Below, piece by piece: positions 1 through 8,989 of a DNA stretch of 64,000 nucleotides; the first letter of the stretch is position 1, and every line of letters starts with the position of its first letter. A program made the translations under genes and the position numbers. Location: assembly GCA_011056555.1 (NCBI GenBank), contig DSEQ01000004.1, forward strand, positions 1 through 64,000. The letters are read 5' to 3'. The notes beneath the pieces are model-generated. The model worked only from the letters and a program-made list of their open reading frames with translations, was not told where the DNA came from and searched no databases. Source of the DNA: Candidatus Zixiibacteriota bacterium (lineage in GTDB: Bacteria > Zixibacteria > MSB-5A5 > JAABVY01).

Positions 1-415
1 CGGCGCTGCGGTGGTGTTCGCATCGGGCTTTTTGACTCCTGAGGACGATCAGGATGGCGCAGGCTTCGGCCTCTTTGCCGCTCTGCCCAACGGTGATGTG
101 GTTGAATTTCCACTGTATGAAGAGGGAACACTTAACCGGTTTGGCCCGCGTGCCGAGAAAATCAGGATGAACAATTATCCTAATCCGTTCAATCCTACTA
201 CTGAAATCTCATTCAGTTTGTCAGGCGATTCACACATAAAGCTGGAAGTTTTCAACACTCTCGGGCAGAGAGTAGCTGTTCTGGCCGACGGGCACTTTGA
301 TGCAGGCCAGCATGTAGTGACCTGGAATGCTTCAAATGCTTCATCTGGAGTATATTTCTATCGCTTGACTTCTGAGTCAGGTGTGAACACCAGAAAAATG
401 ATGTTATTGAAGTAA
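1..415 (+). CDS. C-terminal part of a secreted protein with a type IX sorting domain (5' end outside window)
   Basis: The frame is open from the first bases of the window, so the gene starts upstream and only the last ~138 codons are seen. The last ~80 residues form the typical T9SS type A C-terminal domain: an NNYPNPFNPTTEISF entry, an FNTLGQRVAVL core, a SSGVYFYRL strand and a KMMLLK end. In the family this domain directs proteins across the outer membrane through the Por secretion system. The upstream part (about 50 residues, 'FGLFAALPNGDVVEFPL') is too short to assign. A strong hairpin terminator follows 25 bases after the stop. The nature of the passenger domain is unknown. Confidence 0.85.
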   Translation, partial: GAAVVFASGFLTPEDDQDGAGFGLFAALPNGDVVEFPLYEEGTLNRFGPRAEKIRMNNYPNPFNPTTEISFSLSGDSHIKLEVFNTLGQRVAVLADGHFDAGQHVVTWNASNASSGVYFYRLTSESGVNTRKMMLLK

Positions 416-440
416 GTCTTTCAATAATTAGAAAATTAAA

Positions 441-469
441 GGACAGGTCTTGTACCTGTCCTTTTTTTT
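441..469 (+). terminator. Rho-independent terminator
   Basis: A perfect 8-bp stem (GGACAGGT / ACCTGTCC) with a 5-base loop is followed by eight T residues, 25 bases after the stop of the T9SS-sorted protein. Confidence 0.9.
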
Positions 470-521
470 AGCTTCAGGCTGTGCCCCTACGGTCCAAGCA
501 TTGGAATCGAATTGGAAGGTA

Positions 522-896
522 CTATTCCGACACAGTCTCCAGCATATTGCCGATATGATCATAGACTGCCTTCAGTTCTCTCCTGGGACTGAATTCAACG
601 AAGGAAGTATCCTCCTCCACCCTCACGGTGTGACCGGCAGGCCAGAAGAACATCTCGCCCGCACGGCAAATCTCCTCATCCCCGTTTTCATAGATGACAT
701 GGATAGATCCGTTAAGCATGTAGCCCCAGTGCGGACACTGGCACTTGTCGCCCGGCAGTCCCTCAAGCAACGGGGTCGCATCTGCACCAGCCTTGAGGGT
801 GACAAAGGCAACCGCCGTCTCATCCCACTCAGCAACACGAAATGTCGCCACAGGCATTTCCAGGGCGATTGGTAAATCTTCTTTGCGCATCTTCAT
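522..896 (-). CDS. Cupin-domain protein
   Basis: A 124-residue single-domain protein. The pattern WGYMLNGSIHVIYENGDEE followed by CRAGEMFFWPAGHTVRVEED fits the two conserved cupin motifs, so a small beta-barrel is expected. The usual metal ligands are poorly kept: a His in CQCPHWGY is the only clear first-motif candidate, with one His in PAGHT. Binding or sensing of a small molecule is as likely as catalysis. An AGGAG site 8-9 bases before the ATG at 896 supports the start. It is a single gene, convergent with the preceding T9SS-sorted gene. Confidence 0.75.
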   Translation of the reverse strand: MKMRKEDLPIALEMPVATFRVAEWDETAVAFVTLKAGADATPLLEGLPGDKCQCPHWGYMLNGSIHVIYENGDEEICRAGEMFFWPAGHTVRVEEDTSFVEFSPRRELKAVYDHIGNMLETVSE

Positions 897-1256
897 TAAT
901 ACATCTCCTTTTTTGCCGCGTCATCCGGCATAATTTTGTTAAAGCTCCGGTAAATCCGGATTGACCAGACAATACCCGGGACAGCGCAGTCTGGAGACTC
1001 ACCGGATCCATCCGAAACGAAAGATAAAAATGGACTATTTGAATCGAGTATACTGCTGTGAGCCACAAAAAGCAAGATGTTTTTTATCTTGTTTTATATA
1101 TCCATACCAGATTTGGCTTAAGTTATTGGAATAAAACAAGTTTTCATCAGAAAGAAGAGTCTGTGAAGCGCTGAAATTCGAGCAGGTCCTGTATCAGAGT
1201 AATAACCTCGACAGGTCCGGCAAGCTGCTTCCGCTATCGACTTGCAGGGCGACTGT
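897..1256. other. Intergenic stretch
   Basis: About 360 bases without a supported gene. It must hold the promoter of the cupin gene. A small hairpin at 1073-1095 (CAAGAT / ATCTTG, loop of seven T-rich bases, then TTTT) could be a weak terminator. I see no RNA gene or repeat here. Confidence 0.5.
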
Positions 1257-1685
1257 TTATGGTTGAGACTCGCTCAGGAATCGGCCGCTGTCCGCTTCGA
1301 AATGACGGATCACCACCACAACAGAAGGCCGTTTCTCATGATATACAAAGACTTCAATATGATCGGGATCGCCAATATCTCGATAGACCAACCAGGCACC
1401 TGCCGGAACCCGACGCTGCAAATCTGAGCAGTTGCCGGGCGGCGATTGCTGTCCCGGAGGCATTCCGGGTATCCAGATCCGGCAAGAACCGGGAGGCGGC
1501 AAATGGCCGGGAGGGATACCGAGTTGTTTGTATTTATACACCGATGACGGCTGATCCGGATGTTCGGCATCGGGGATTTTTCCTCTGAGAACCACACTGC
1601 AGGAAATGAGCATACACAGCAATGCGAGACAAGTTAGCAGTCCCCCGAGCCGCGAATATAGTGAATTGCTTATTCGAGTGTCCAT
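1257..1685 (-). CDS. Small lipoprotein with a Pro/Gly-rich repeat
   Basis: A 142-residue protein with an N-terminal hydrophobic stretch ending in LISC (Cys at about residue 29), a plausible lipobox, so probably membrane-anchored outside the cytoplasm. The middle holds a duplicated, proline-rich motif (GIPPGHLPPPGSCRIW then GMPPGQQSPPGNCSDL) with paired Cys residues. The rest (residues 90-142, VPAGAWLVYR...VVVVIRHFEADSGR) resembles a small beta domain. I recognise this PPGH-PPPG pattern from uncharacterised lipoproteins in other bacteria, but no function is known to me. No good ribosome binding site is visible before the ATG at 1685. Confidence 0.6.
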   Translation of the reverse strand: MDTRISNSLYSRLGGLLTCLALLCMLISCSVVLRGKIPDAEHPDQPSSVYKYKQLGIPPGHLPPPGSCRIWIPGMPPGQQSPPGNCSDLQRRVPAGAWLVYRDIGDPDHIEVFVYHEKRPSVVVVIRHFEADSGRFLSESQP

Positions 1686-1841
1686 AGCGAATATATCGGT
1701 TCTCAGCAGCCCGGAGTTTAGATATAAAGTTCGAATGAAATAAAACCGATAATTTGTCTGAAGGCCGATTAACGAAAATTATGTCAGACATTAGCTTCTT
1801 AACGGTAAAATGCAGCTTCAGTGTAAAAAGGTCGCCGGGTT

Positions 1842-3350
1842 ATGAGTTTTAAGGGTTATACACAATCAATTCTTATTTATTTGCGAAATCTCATCGGCAA
1901 GATCCGGGTGATTTGGCCGGATGCACGCAGAGCGTTACATAAACCCGAAGCGCTGGGCCATATATTTTTGACTGCGCGGCGGGCGCAGATTGTGCTTGCG
2001 ATCCTGCTGATATTCATGATTTTTCTGGCTCCAATTATTGTCAATTTCGTCACCTCTGCTGTTTTTCCGCCGGAATCATCCAAAAAATTATTCGGCCTGG
2101 TAACAAGAGAGCACATGAATCCATCGAAACACTCAGCAGACATTCTAATCATGACAATTCTCTGGATTACTTCAATCGGATCTTTCTTACTGCTCTTCTG
2201 GTTTCATATTCCGAAAGGACTTTCTCTTGCAAATGCGCGCGCTGGAGAACTTATTGCAGGTCCGGATAAGGATGTTCGTGATCCCAATATTCGAAAGCTG
2301 TATGAACGGGCGCTGTCTCTGGCTACGGATGCGGAGCTGGAATCCGAGATAATGTCTCGCCTGCAGGCAGGTGTTACACCGGACATGGAAAAGAATATGG
2401 GTGAGAATACACTCGCTGAATCGCCGCCGAAAATCGGATACGGCGGAGATACGCACCATGAATTACAGTCACGACTTCAAAGGAGTGATGAACCTGAATC
2501 AATCGGCCAGAATGGACGTTATCGGCTGGAATCGGAGCTCGGCAAAGGTGCGATGGGGCTGGTTTATGGAGCATGGGACACACTGCTTGATCGAAAGGTA
2601 GCGATAAAGCAGCTTTCTATTGTATTGTCCGATGATGAACAGTACGCCTCCCGGTTCCGGCGGGAGGCAAAAGCTCTGGCGCGGCTGACACATCCCAGCA
2701 TCGTGCAGGTGCACGATCTGATCGAGGATGAAGGCCGGCTCTGGATGGTGCTGGAGTTTGTGGATGGAGGTGATCTTGCCTCCTATTTAAAGCAAACGGG
2801 TCGTCTTACAGTCAGTGAGGCGGCAGAGATTATCATCCCTGTGGCAGAAGGACTGGCACATGCCCACAGCCAGGAAATAATCCATCGCGATCTGAAGCCT
2901 GCCAATATATTGCTCACCAGCAAAAGAATTCCGAAGATTTCCGATTTCGGAATTGCCAAGCTCTCGCAATCCAGTATGCTGACCCAGGTAGGTTCGGTGC
3001 TCGGCTCGCCGCGATATATGAGTCCGGAGCAGTGCAGCGGTAATCCTGCGGATGCCAGGACAGATGTTTACTCGTTGGGCATAACCCTCTACGAACTTCT
3101 AACCGGCAAGGTTCCGTTCGAAGGCGACACTTCAAGTGTGATGGCACGTCAAATTGTCGAACAGCCTCCCCCCTTATCTGAGTGTCTTGATCACATTCCA
3201 GTCGATGTGGAAAACTTGATACTACAAATGCTTGCCAAGAAGCCAGACGATCGCCCCTCTAATATGGCAGCAGTAATAGATTTGCTGTCGCCATTCAGAG
3301 AAGAGACATCCGATCCAAAGCGGCCGGAATATAATCATCATGCAGTATGA
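1842..3350 (+). CDS. Membrane-anchored Ser/Thr protein kinase
   Basis: A 502-residue Hanks-type kinase with its membrane part at the N terminus, the reverse of the usual PknB layout. Two hydrophobic segments (about residues 48-72 and 100-122) precede a linker with helical repeats. The kinase domain starts near residue 228: glycine loop [11 protein letters not shown] (~232), VAIKQL lysine, [11 protein letters not shown] (~348), DFGIAKL (~367) and SPRYMSPEQ activation segment, ending near 485. All catalytic residues are present, so it should be active. There are no PASTA repeats and no TPR tail. It stands alone, 295 bases before the next kinase. Its substrates are unknown. Confidence 0.9.
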   Translation: MSFKGYTQSILIYLRNLIGKIRVIWPDARRALHKPEALGHIFLTARRAQIVLAILLIFMIFLAPIIVNFVTSAVFPPESSKKLFGLVTREHMNPSKHSADILIMTILWITSIGSFLLLFWFHIPKGLSLANARAGELIAGPDKDVRDPNIRKLYERALSLATDAELESEIMSRLQAGVTPDMEKNMGENTLAESPPKIGYGGDTHHELQSRLQRSDEPESIGQNGRYRLESELGKGAMGLVYGAWDTLLDRKVAIKQLSIVLSDDEQYASRFRREAKALARLTHPSIVQVHDLIEDEGRLWMVLEFVDGGDLASYLKQTGRLTVSEAAEIIIPVAEGLAHAHSQEIIHRDLKPANILLTSKRIPKISDFGIAKLSQSSMLTQVGSVLGSPRYMSPEQCSGNPADARTDVYSLGITLYELLTGKVPFEGDTSSVMARQIVEQPPPLSECLDHIPVDVENLILQMLAKKPDDRPSNMAAVIDLLSPFREETSDPKRPEYNHHAV

Positions 3351-3459
3351 CTCCCCTTTTCACAGAACTATTCCGAGTTGATACAATTTTCTTGTTTTTC
3401 CGGCCAATTTGACATGAATTCTTGCAGTAAACCAGACTTTTTTAACAATGACAAAAACA

Positions 3460-3487
3460 TTGACGTTTATGATTGGAGTGTTATATT
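3460..3487 (+). promoter_or_regulatory. Possible sigma-70-type promoter for the TPR kinase
   Basis: TTGACG and TATATT are separated by 16 bases. The predicted leader to the ATG at 3645 is about 150 bases and contains two copies of GGGTTAAGAAG (3543-3553 and 3571-3581). Confidence 0.4.
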
Positions 3488-3644
3488 GATTTCTGCGCGA
3501 CTTCTTGCGGCAAATGAGATGTCATAATCAGATAAATCGGGCTGGGTTAAGAAGGGGTTAGACAGGCAGGGTTAAGAAGAGTGGCTCGGCGCTGCTACGG
3601 GGCATACCTCAGGATGCTGCTCGTCAAATGAAAGAGCAATTCGA

Positions 3645-6611
3645 ATGGCGGCAGATGACCCAAATGATGATCGTACACAATCTTTCATTGCCTTAACATC
3701 GGGGACGAGTGTATTACATTATAAAATAATGGATAAAATCGGTGCGGGCGGCATGGGTGATGTTTATCTGGCTGAGGATACCAAGCTCAACCGCAAGGTC
3801 GCCCTGAAGTTCCTTCCACATCATCTCTGCCAGGATGAAGACTGCCGCAAGCGGTTCACGCGTGAGGCCCAGGCGGCTGCGGGTCTTGATCATCCCAACA
3901 TTGCCGCTATCTACGAGGTATGTGAATACCAGGGCCGTCCATTCTACTCCATGCAACTGGTCGAGGGTCAGTCGCTGCGGGAGGTGATCAGGGGTAAAGA
4001 CCTCCCAATCGAGCGTATTCTGGAGATTGCCATACAGGTCTGCGAAGGGCTTAAGGCAGCACATGAGAAAGATATTATTCACAGGGACATAAAGCCGTCC
4101 AATATCCTGATCGACACTCACGGCCGTGTCCGCATTGTTGATTTCGGGTTGGCTGCTATTCGAGGGTCGGAACACTTAACCAAAACAGGCTCCACTCTTG
4201 GTACGATAGGCTATATGTCGCCGGAACAGGTGCAGGGACAGGATGTGGACAAGCGCAGTGATCTGTTTTCGTTCGGCGTTGTATTATATGAACTGATTAC
4301 CAGGCAAAATCCATTCAAGCGCGATAATGAAGCCGCAACACTTAAGGCAGTCAGTGATGTTACCCCTGATCCGTTGGCTCGATTCAAAAGCAACCTGCCG
4401 GAATTTCTCGAATCGATCATGACCAAGTTATTGGAAAAGGACCCGGATCACCGTTATCAGACTGCGGCAGGTGCAGTCAGTGACCTGCTTCGAGTAAAAC
4501 GGGATCTGGGCAGCAAATCATATTCAAGTCCTGCCAAAGTAACATCAAAACGTTCATTGCGATTAATTGTGCCGCTGTTAATTGTACTTATCACTGCTGC
4601 GATTCTAATTCTGAAACCATGGAAAATCGAGATCAGTCCCACGCAGGAGGCTTTGGCTGAGGAGAACAAGCTTGCAGTCATGTATTTTGATAATATGGCT
4701 GATCCATCCGACAGTCTGAGATTGGGAGAAATTGTTACCAGCCTGCTCATCACAGATTTGACCGAGTCGGAATTCGTGAAGGTCGTTTCAAGCCAGCGCC
4801 TGTATGACATCCTCAAGCAAATGGGGCTTGAAGGTAAGAGAAATATTGATCGAACAACCGCCACAGAGATCGCCAAGACCGCCAGGGCCAAATGGATGCT
4901 GGTGGGCAATATTATCAACCTTGAGCCGGAGATTATAATAACTGCGCAGTTGATAGATGTCACTACCGGCAATGCATCTGCTTCCCAGCGCATAGAGGGT
5001 GCTGTTGGCGAAAGAGTATTTACCCTGGTTGACAGGCTGACAGTTGAAGTTAAGCGGGACCTGACCCTGCCTTCCGAAGCTGAACTGGAAGCTGATCCCG
5101 AGGTGGCCGAAATGACCACTCACTCGTCTGAAGCATTCCGCTATTATCTTGGGGGACAGGAATTATTCTACAGGCATCACTGGGCAGATGCGGAAGAGGA
5201 ATTCTTGAAGGCAATCGAAATTGATTCGACATTTTCAATGGTCCACTACTATTTGGCAACAATGGACTATTGGCGAAACGACCCGGAGGCAAAAACACAC
5301 CTTGAACATGCATTAAAGTATATAGATCGTGTCAGTCACCATCAGAGATATTACATCAACGAGCTCGATGCCCGTATTAAGAGAGATATTCCTCGAGCGA
5401 TAGCAAACCTGGAAAAAATAATTGAGCGTTATCCTGACGACAAGAACGCATATGTCTCTCTGGGCTTGATAAGAAAATTTGAAACTTATGAACTTGAGGA
5501 TGCTCTTACGAATTTCGAAAAGGCTATTGAACTGGATCCACTTCACCGGGAAGCCCTTAATCAACTCACTTACATATATAACGATTTGGGCCAATTTGAA
5601 AAAGCTGTCTGGGCAATTAATAGATACATCGAAGTGGCTCCTAACGAAGCCAATCCCTACGATAGCAAAGGTGAAATAATGGCAATGAACGGTAAGCTTG
5701 ATGAAGCAATTGCTGCTTATGAAATGGCGATGCAGATCAAGCCTGACTTTGGCCGGGCCAGGTTGGCCAACCTATATTTATTTAGAGGGGATATCGCGAA
5801 AGCAGACAGCCTTTATCACGCAATGGCATCGGACCCAAATGAGAAGACACGAGCTTACGGCAGGCTGGCTTTGACTATGAAACCCAGATATCATGGCAGG
5901 TTTCAAGATGCACTGCGGTTGCTGGAGATAGGAATTGAAACAGATCGAATGGAATTGGGCACATGTCCGGAGATCACCGATAAGCTGATGACAAGAGTGC
6001 TTATAAACGATTTCCTTGGAGATGATCAAGCTGTAATTGAGGACTTGAACCAGGCGATTTCCATTATGAGCGAGAATGAGACCAGAAGGTTATATTCGAG
6101 TTTTTTCCGGGCTTATCTATGCGCGAAATTGGCGGAGACGGGCGATCAGTCAGGGTCCGACAGCCTATTATCCGAGATTACCGCACTTATTACCGAACCT
6201 GGCTACCCGGATTCTTCATTTTACTGGATAGCCTCAGGATATAAGGCTCTTAAGCTGCATCATTATAATGCAGCCGCTTCCTGCTGGGAAAAGACTATCA
6301 GGGGAGCTCCACACAATTTCCCCACGCTTCAGCTTCTTGGTGAAAGCTATCTTTATGATGGTCAACTCGGCAGTGCGGTTTCAACGCTGGAGAAGGCGAT
6401 TAAAATATATCATGGAACGCGTATTGGAGAAGCAGGTTTAGGCGTTTTATCGCATTACCTGCTGGGCAGGGCATACGAGGAGTCGGGATGGACGGACAGG
6501 GCGATTACTCAATATGAAAGGTTCCTTGAAATCTGGAAAGATGCTGATCCGGGTATCAAGGAAATGGGAGATGCCAGGCAGAGACTGACACAGCTGAAAG
6601 GCAGCTCATGA
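3645..6611 (+). CDS. Ser/Thr protein kinase with TolB-like domain and TPR repeats
   Basis: A 988-residue protein. Residues ~25-285 are a complete kinase domain (IGAGGMGDVYL, VALKFL, HRDIKPSNILI near 146, DFGLAA near 166, GYMSPEQ). One membrane helix lies at ~306-326. Residues ~340-460 (LAVMYFDNMADPSDSLRLGE...) match the TolB-like or FlgO-like domain often found in this kinase class, and the rest to ~970 is a run of TPR units for protein binding. The layout predicts a cytoplasmic kinase and an outside TPR arm. The stop overlaps the ATG of the next ORF by four bases (ATGA), so the two were once one operon. Substrate unknown. Confidence 0.92.
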   Translation: MAADDPNDDRTQSFIALTSGTSVLHYKIMDKIGAGGMGDVYLAEDTKLNRKVALKFLPHHLCQDEDCRKRFTREAQAAAGLDHPNIAAIYEVCEYQGRPFYSMQLVEGQSLREVIRGKDLPIERILEIAIQVCEGLKAAHEKDIIHRDIKPSNILIDTHGRVRIVDFGLAAIRGSEHLTKTGSTLGTIGYMSPEQVQGQDVDKRSDLFSFGVVLYELITRQNPFKRDNEAATLKAVSDVTPDPLARFKSNLPEFLESIMTKLLEKDPDHRYQTAAGAVSDLLRVKRDLGSKSYSSPAKVTSKRSLRLIVPLLIVLITAAILILKPWKIEISPTQEALAEENKLAVMYFDNMADPSDSLRLGEIVTSLLITDLTESEFVKVVSSQRLYDILKQMGLEGKRNIDRTTATEIAKTARAKWMLVGNIINLEPEIIITAQLIDVTTGNASASQRIEGAVGERVFTLVDRLTVEVKRDLTLPSEAELEADPEVAEMTTHSSEAFRYYLGGQELFYRHHWADAEEEFLKAIEIDSTFSMVHYYLATMDYWRNDPEAKTHLEHALKYIDRVSHHQRYYINELDARIKRDIPRAIANLEKIIERYPDDKNAYVSLGLIRKFETYELEDALTNFEKAIELDPLHREALNQLTYIYNDLGQFEKAVWAINRYIEVAPNEANPYDSKGEIMAMNGKLDEAIAAYEMAMQIKPDFGRARLANLYLFRGDIAKADSLYHAMASDPNEKTRAYGRLALTMKPRYHGRFQDALRLLEIGIETDRMELGTCPEITDKLMTRVLINDFLGDDQAVIEDLNQAISIMSENETRRLYSSFFRAYLCAKLAETGDQSGSDSLLSEITALITEPGYPDSSFYWIASGYKALKLHHYNAAASCWEKTIRGAPHNFPTLQLLGESYLYDGQLGSAVSTLEKAIKIYHGTRIGEAGLGVLSHYLLGRAYEESGWTDRAITQYERFLEIWKDADPGIKEMGDARQRLTQLKGSS

Positions 6612-6853
6612 AGCAGGGTATGGAATCCGAAGACGACAAAACTCAGTCATTTGTGGCCCTGACGACAGGTACTGAAATCGGGCACTACCGCATCATCGGG
6701 AAGATCGGTTCGGGCGGCATGGGCGAGGTATTTCTGGCCGAGGATACCAAACTCAACCGCAAGGTCGCTCGGGCCTTACTATACCCTCTTCGCGAGCATC
6801 CGCGCATCCAGGAGCTTGTTGACAAATATGAAAAGGAAGAGCAAGGGACATGA
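6608..6853 (+). pseudogene. Collapsed Ser/Thr kinase (large in-frame internal deletion)
   Basis: An 81-codon ORF. Its first ~54 residues copy the start of a TPR-type kinase (SFVALTTGTEIGHY, IGSGGMGEVFLAEDTKLNRKVA) and closely match the N terminus of the preceding gene. Directly after KVA the text switches to ALLYPLREHPRIQELVDKYEKE, which is the typical extreme C terminus of TPR kinases. Some 800-900 residues, including all catalytic motifs, are therefore missing, but the frame is kept. It still overlaps the previous gene by ATGA. It cannot be a kinase; whether it is expressed as a small protein is unknown. Confidence 0.8.
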
Positions 6854-6962
6854 CCAAGCAGGGAGGTTAATTTTCATTTCATCGAGGGTAACGCGACTAA
6901 ATCCCGTTTAGAGTTAGAAACTTTCAGCTATAATAATCCCGGAGCATTCATTGTCGGGTACC

Positions 6963-8282
6963 TTAAACCCTGATGCCGTAGGTCTTGATCTTGCGCCAGA
7001 GGGTGGAGCGATGCACGCCAAGTTCCCTGGCGGTAAGGGTCTTGTTGCCGTGGTTTCTCTGCAGCGCTTCCTGTATAATTTTCTTTTCGCTGGAGCTGAC
7101 CGGCGAAATACCATTACTCTCGACATGATCCTCCAAGATATTCTGGGGCAGATGGCTTGGTTTGATCTCCTCCCCATGGCACATAACAAAAGCATGCTCG
7201 ATGGCATTTTCCAGCTCGCGGACATTGCCGGGAAAGGAATAATTCCGCAGCATGACCATAGCCTCTGGCGTTACGCGTTTTATCGGACGGCGAGTCTTGT
7301 CCTTGAAGACCTGGATAAAATGATTGACCAGCAGCGGAATATCCTCCGGCCTTTCGCTTAGTGCGGGAATCTTTATATTTACTACATTAATGCGGTAATA
7401 TAAATCCTTTCTGAATCTGCCCTTCTCGATCTCAGAGGCCAGCTCGGCATTGGTGGCGGCAATCACACGTGCATCCGTGCGCATGGCTTTGGTCGAACCC
7501 AGGGGACGGTACTCGCCGTTGTTGAGCACCCGCAGCAGTTTAACCTGCAGGGCAACATCCATCTCGCTGATCTCATCCAGGAGCAATGTTCCGCCGTTAG
7601 CGAGGCAGAACTGCCCGGGCTTATCACGCTTGGCGTCGGTAAATGCCCCTTTCTCGTAGCCGAAAAGCTCGGATTCAAGGAGGTTGGCGGGCAGAGCGGC
7701 GCAGTTGATTTTGATATAGGGACCGTACTTGCGCGGGCTCAGATTATGCAGGATTTGGGCAAACAGCTCCTTACCACATCCGCTGGGGCCCTCGATCAGA
7801 ACGCTGCAGTCGGAATCGGCAATATCCGGAAGCAGGCCAATCAGCTTCTGCATCTTGTCGTTGACACTGACGATATCGCGCAGGGCCTGCTTGCGTTCCA
7901 AACTTTTCTCGAGATAGTCTATCTCCGAAATATCCCGGAAAAATTCAACCGCCCCTATAATCTCACCATTGCCGTCCTTGAGCATGGTAGTTGAAACGCT
8001 GATCGGTATTTCACAGCCGTCGCGGGTTATAATAGTCACCCTGGCATTCTCGATAGTGGCGTGAGATTTGAGGGTGTCCTTCAAGGCGCATTTTTTATTG
8101 CAGATTTCGGTGCGGAAGATATCATAGCAGTGCTTACCGACCGCCTCATCCGATTTGAAGCCTGTGATCTCCTCCGCCGCCTTATTGAAGGATGTTATGA
8201 TACATTCACGGTTGACGGTAAAAACACCGTCAGATATGCTGTTGAAGATTATTTCGCTTAATTTCTGGGCCATCTTATCCAA
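6963..8282 (-). CDS. Sigma-54-dependent activator with PAS sensor (OrpR-like by context)
   Basis: A 439-residue bacterial enhancer-binding protein. Residues ~9-125 are a PAS domain with a Cys-rich stretch (HCYDIFRTEICNKKCALKDTL). Residues ~145-375 are the AAA+ domain with Walker A GPSGCGKE, the sigma-54 contact loop as GAFTDA instead of the usual GAFTGA, and Walker B GGTLLLDEI. The C terminus (ARELGVHRSTLWRKIKTYGI) is a Fis-type HTH. There is no REC domain, so sensing is presumably through PAS. It lies at the 3' end of the operon starting at 10030. Palindromes beside two sigma-54-like promoters (10.5 and 19.1 kb) are its likely sites, which is inference from position. Confidence 0.92.
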   Translation of the reverse strand: MDKMAQKLSEIIFNSISDGVFTVNRECIITSFNKAAEEITGFKSDEAVGKHCYDIFRTEICNKKCALKDTLKSHATIENARVTIITRDGCEIPISVSTTMLKDGNGEIIGAVEFFRDISEIDYLEKSLERKQALRDIVSVNDKMQKLIGLLPDIADSDCSVLIEGPSGCGKELFAQILHNLSPRKYGPYIKINCAALPANLLESELFGYEKGAFTDAKRDKPGQFCLANGGTLLLDEISEMDVALQVKLLRVLNNGEYRPLGSTKAMRTDARVIAATNAELASEIEKGRFRKDLYYRINVVNIKIPALSERPEDIPLLVNHFIQVFKDKTRRPIKRVTPEAMVMLRNYSFPGNVRELENAIEHAFVMCHGEEIKPSHLPQNILEDHVESNGISPVSSSEKKIIQEALQRNHGNKTLTARELGVHRSTLWRKIKTYGIRV

Positions 8283-8413
8283 TCACGAATCACATTTATC
8301 GATAATATGCGAAATATATGCTGTAAATCAACATATAATCCGATGCTGATGCTGAGAGAAGCGGAAAAAGTATCGCTTCCAGCATCCTGAATGCATATTT
8401 CGACTGTCGGTGC

Positions 8414-8950
8414 TCAGGCCGAAATGTGGCCGATCTCGCTCCAGCAGCCATCCGGCAGGCCGAGCTTCTCGACAATCATCCTGGCCCTGCTGTTCAGGCG
8501 ATACTGGTCCGGATTATCCGGCCCTACCAGCACCACCGGGCAGATAAATTCATTGGCGAATTCCTCGATCGGCAGATTCGAAAATGTTGCTTCGGGATCG
8601 GGATAAGCCAGAACCAGGACTTGGAACTCGCGAATCACCAGACAGCGATGCAATTCGGTCCACTCTTTATCTTCGCAGAGCCGAAAGCCCACGTCGAGAT
8701 AATCTCCGGCCAGCCTGTCATAATAGATACGAAGCTCGCGTTCTCTTTCGATAGCAAGTTTGGCTCGCTGTTCGGCCGAGAGGTTGTCAGCTGAACGATC
8801 CAAAGGATCGTATGGATCCTCCAAAAAATGGAACACATTTAATTGAATTCCATGAATTCGTGAGAGTTTGAGAGCATATTCGAAAGCCCAGTCTCCCTGT
8901 TTGGAGTAATTCGCACAGAACCCAATCGCATTTAATGTCGGTATTGCCAT
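8414..8950 (-). CDS. UspA-like protein
   Basis: A 178-residue protein with the fold pattern of universal stress proteins: a first strand and helix (NAIGFCANYSKQGDWAFEYALKLSRIHGIQLNVFHF), a middle strand (FQVLVLAYPDPEA), and a C-terminal VVLVGP strand. The ATP-binding G-x2-G-x9-G signature of the family is not clear, so nucleotide binding is doubtful. It sits between the NifX/DUF1847 fusion (upstream) and the sigma-54 activator on the same strand, with 40 bases to the former, so co-transcription is likely. A role in redox or stress signalling is inference only. Confidence 0.65.
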   Translation of the reverse strand: MAIPTLNAIGFCANYSKQGDWAFEYALKLSRIHGIQLNVFHFLEDPYDPLDRSADNLSAEQRAKLAIERERELRIYYDRLAGDYLDVGFRLCEDKEWTELHRCLVIREFQVLVLAYPDPEATFSNLPIEEFANEFICPVVLVGPDNPDQYRLNSRARMIVEKLGLPDGCWSEIGHISA

Positions 8951-8989
8951 AACTCCTCCGAGTTTACAGTAAAATTGTTTTCTTCAAAA

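Noticed and set aside
1073-1095. A small hairpin followed by TTTT.
   Set aside because: The stem has only six A/T-rich pairs, so it is mentioned in the intergenic entry only and not called as a terminator.
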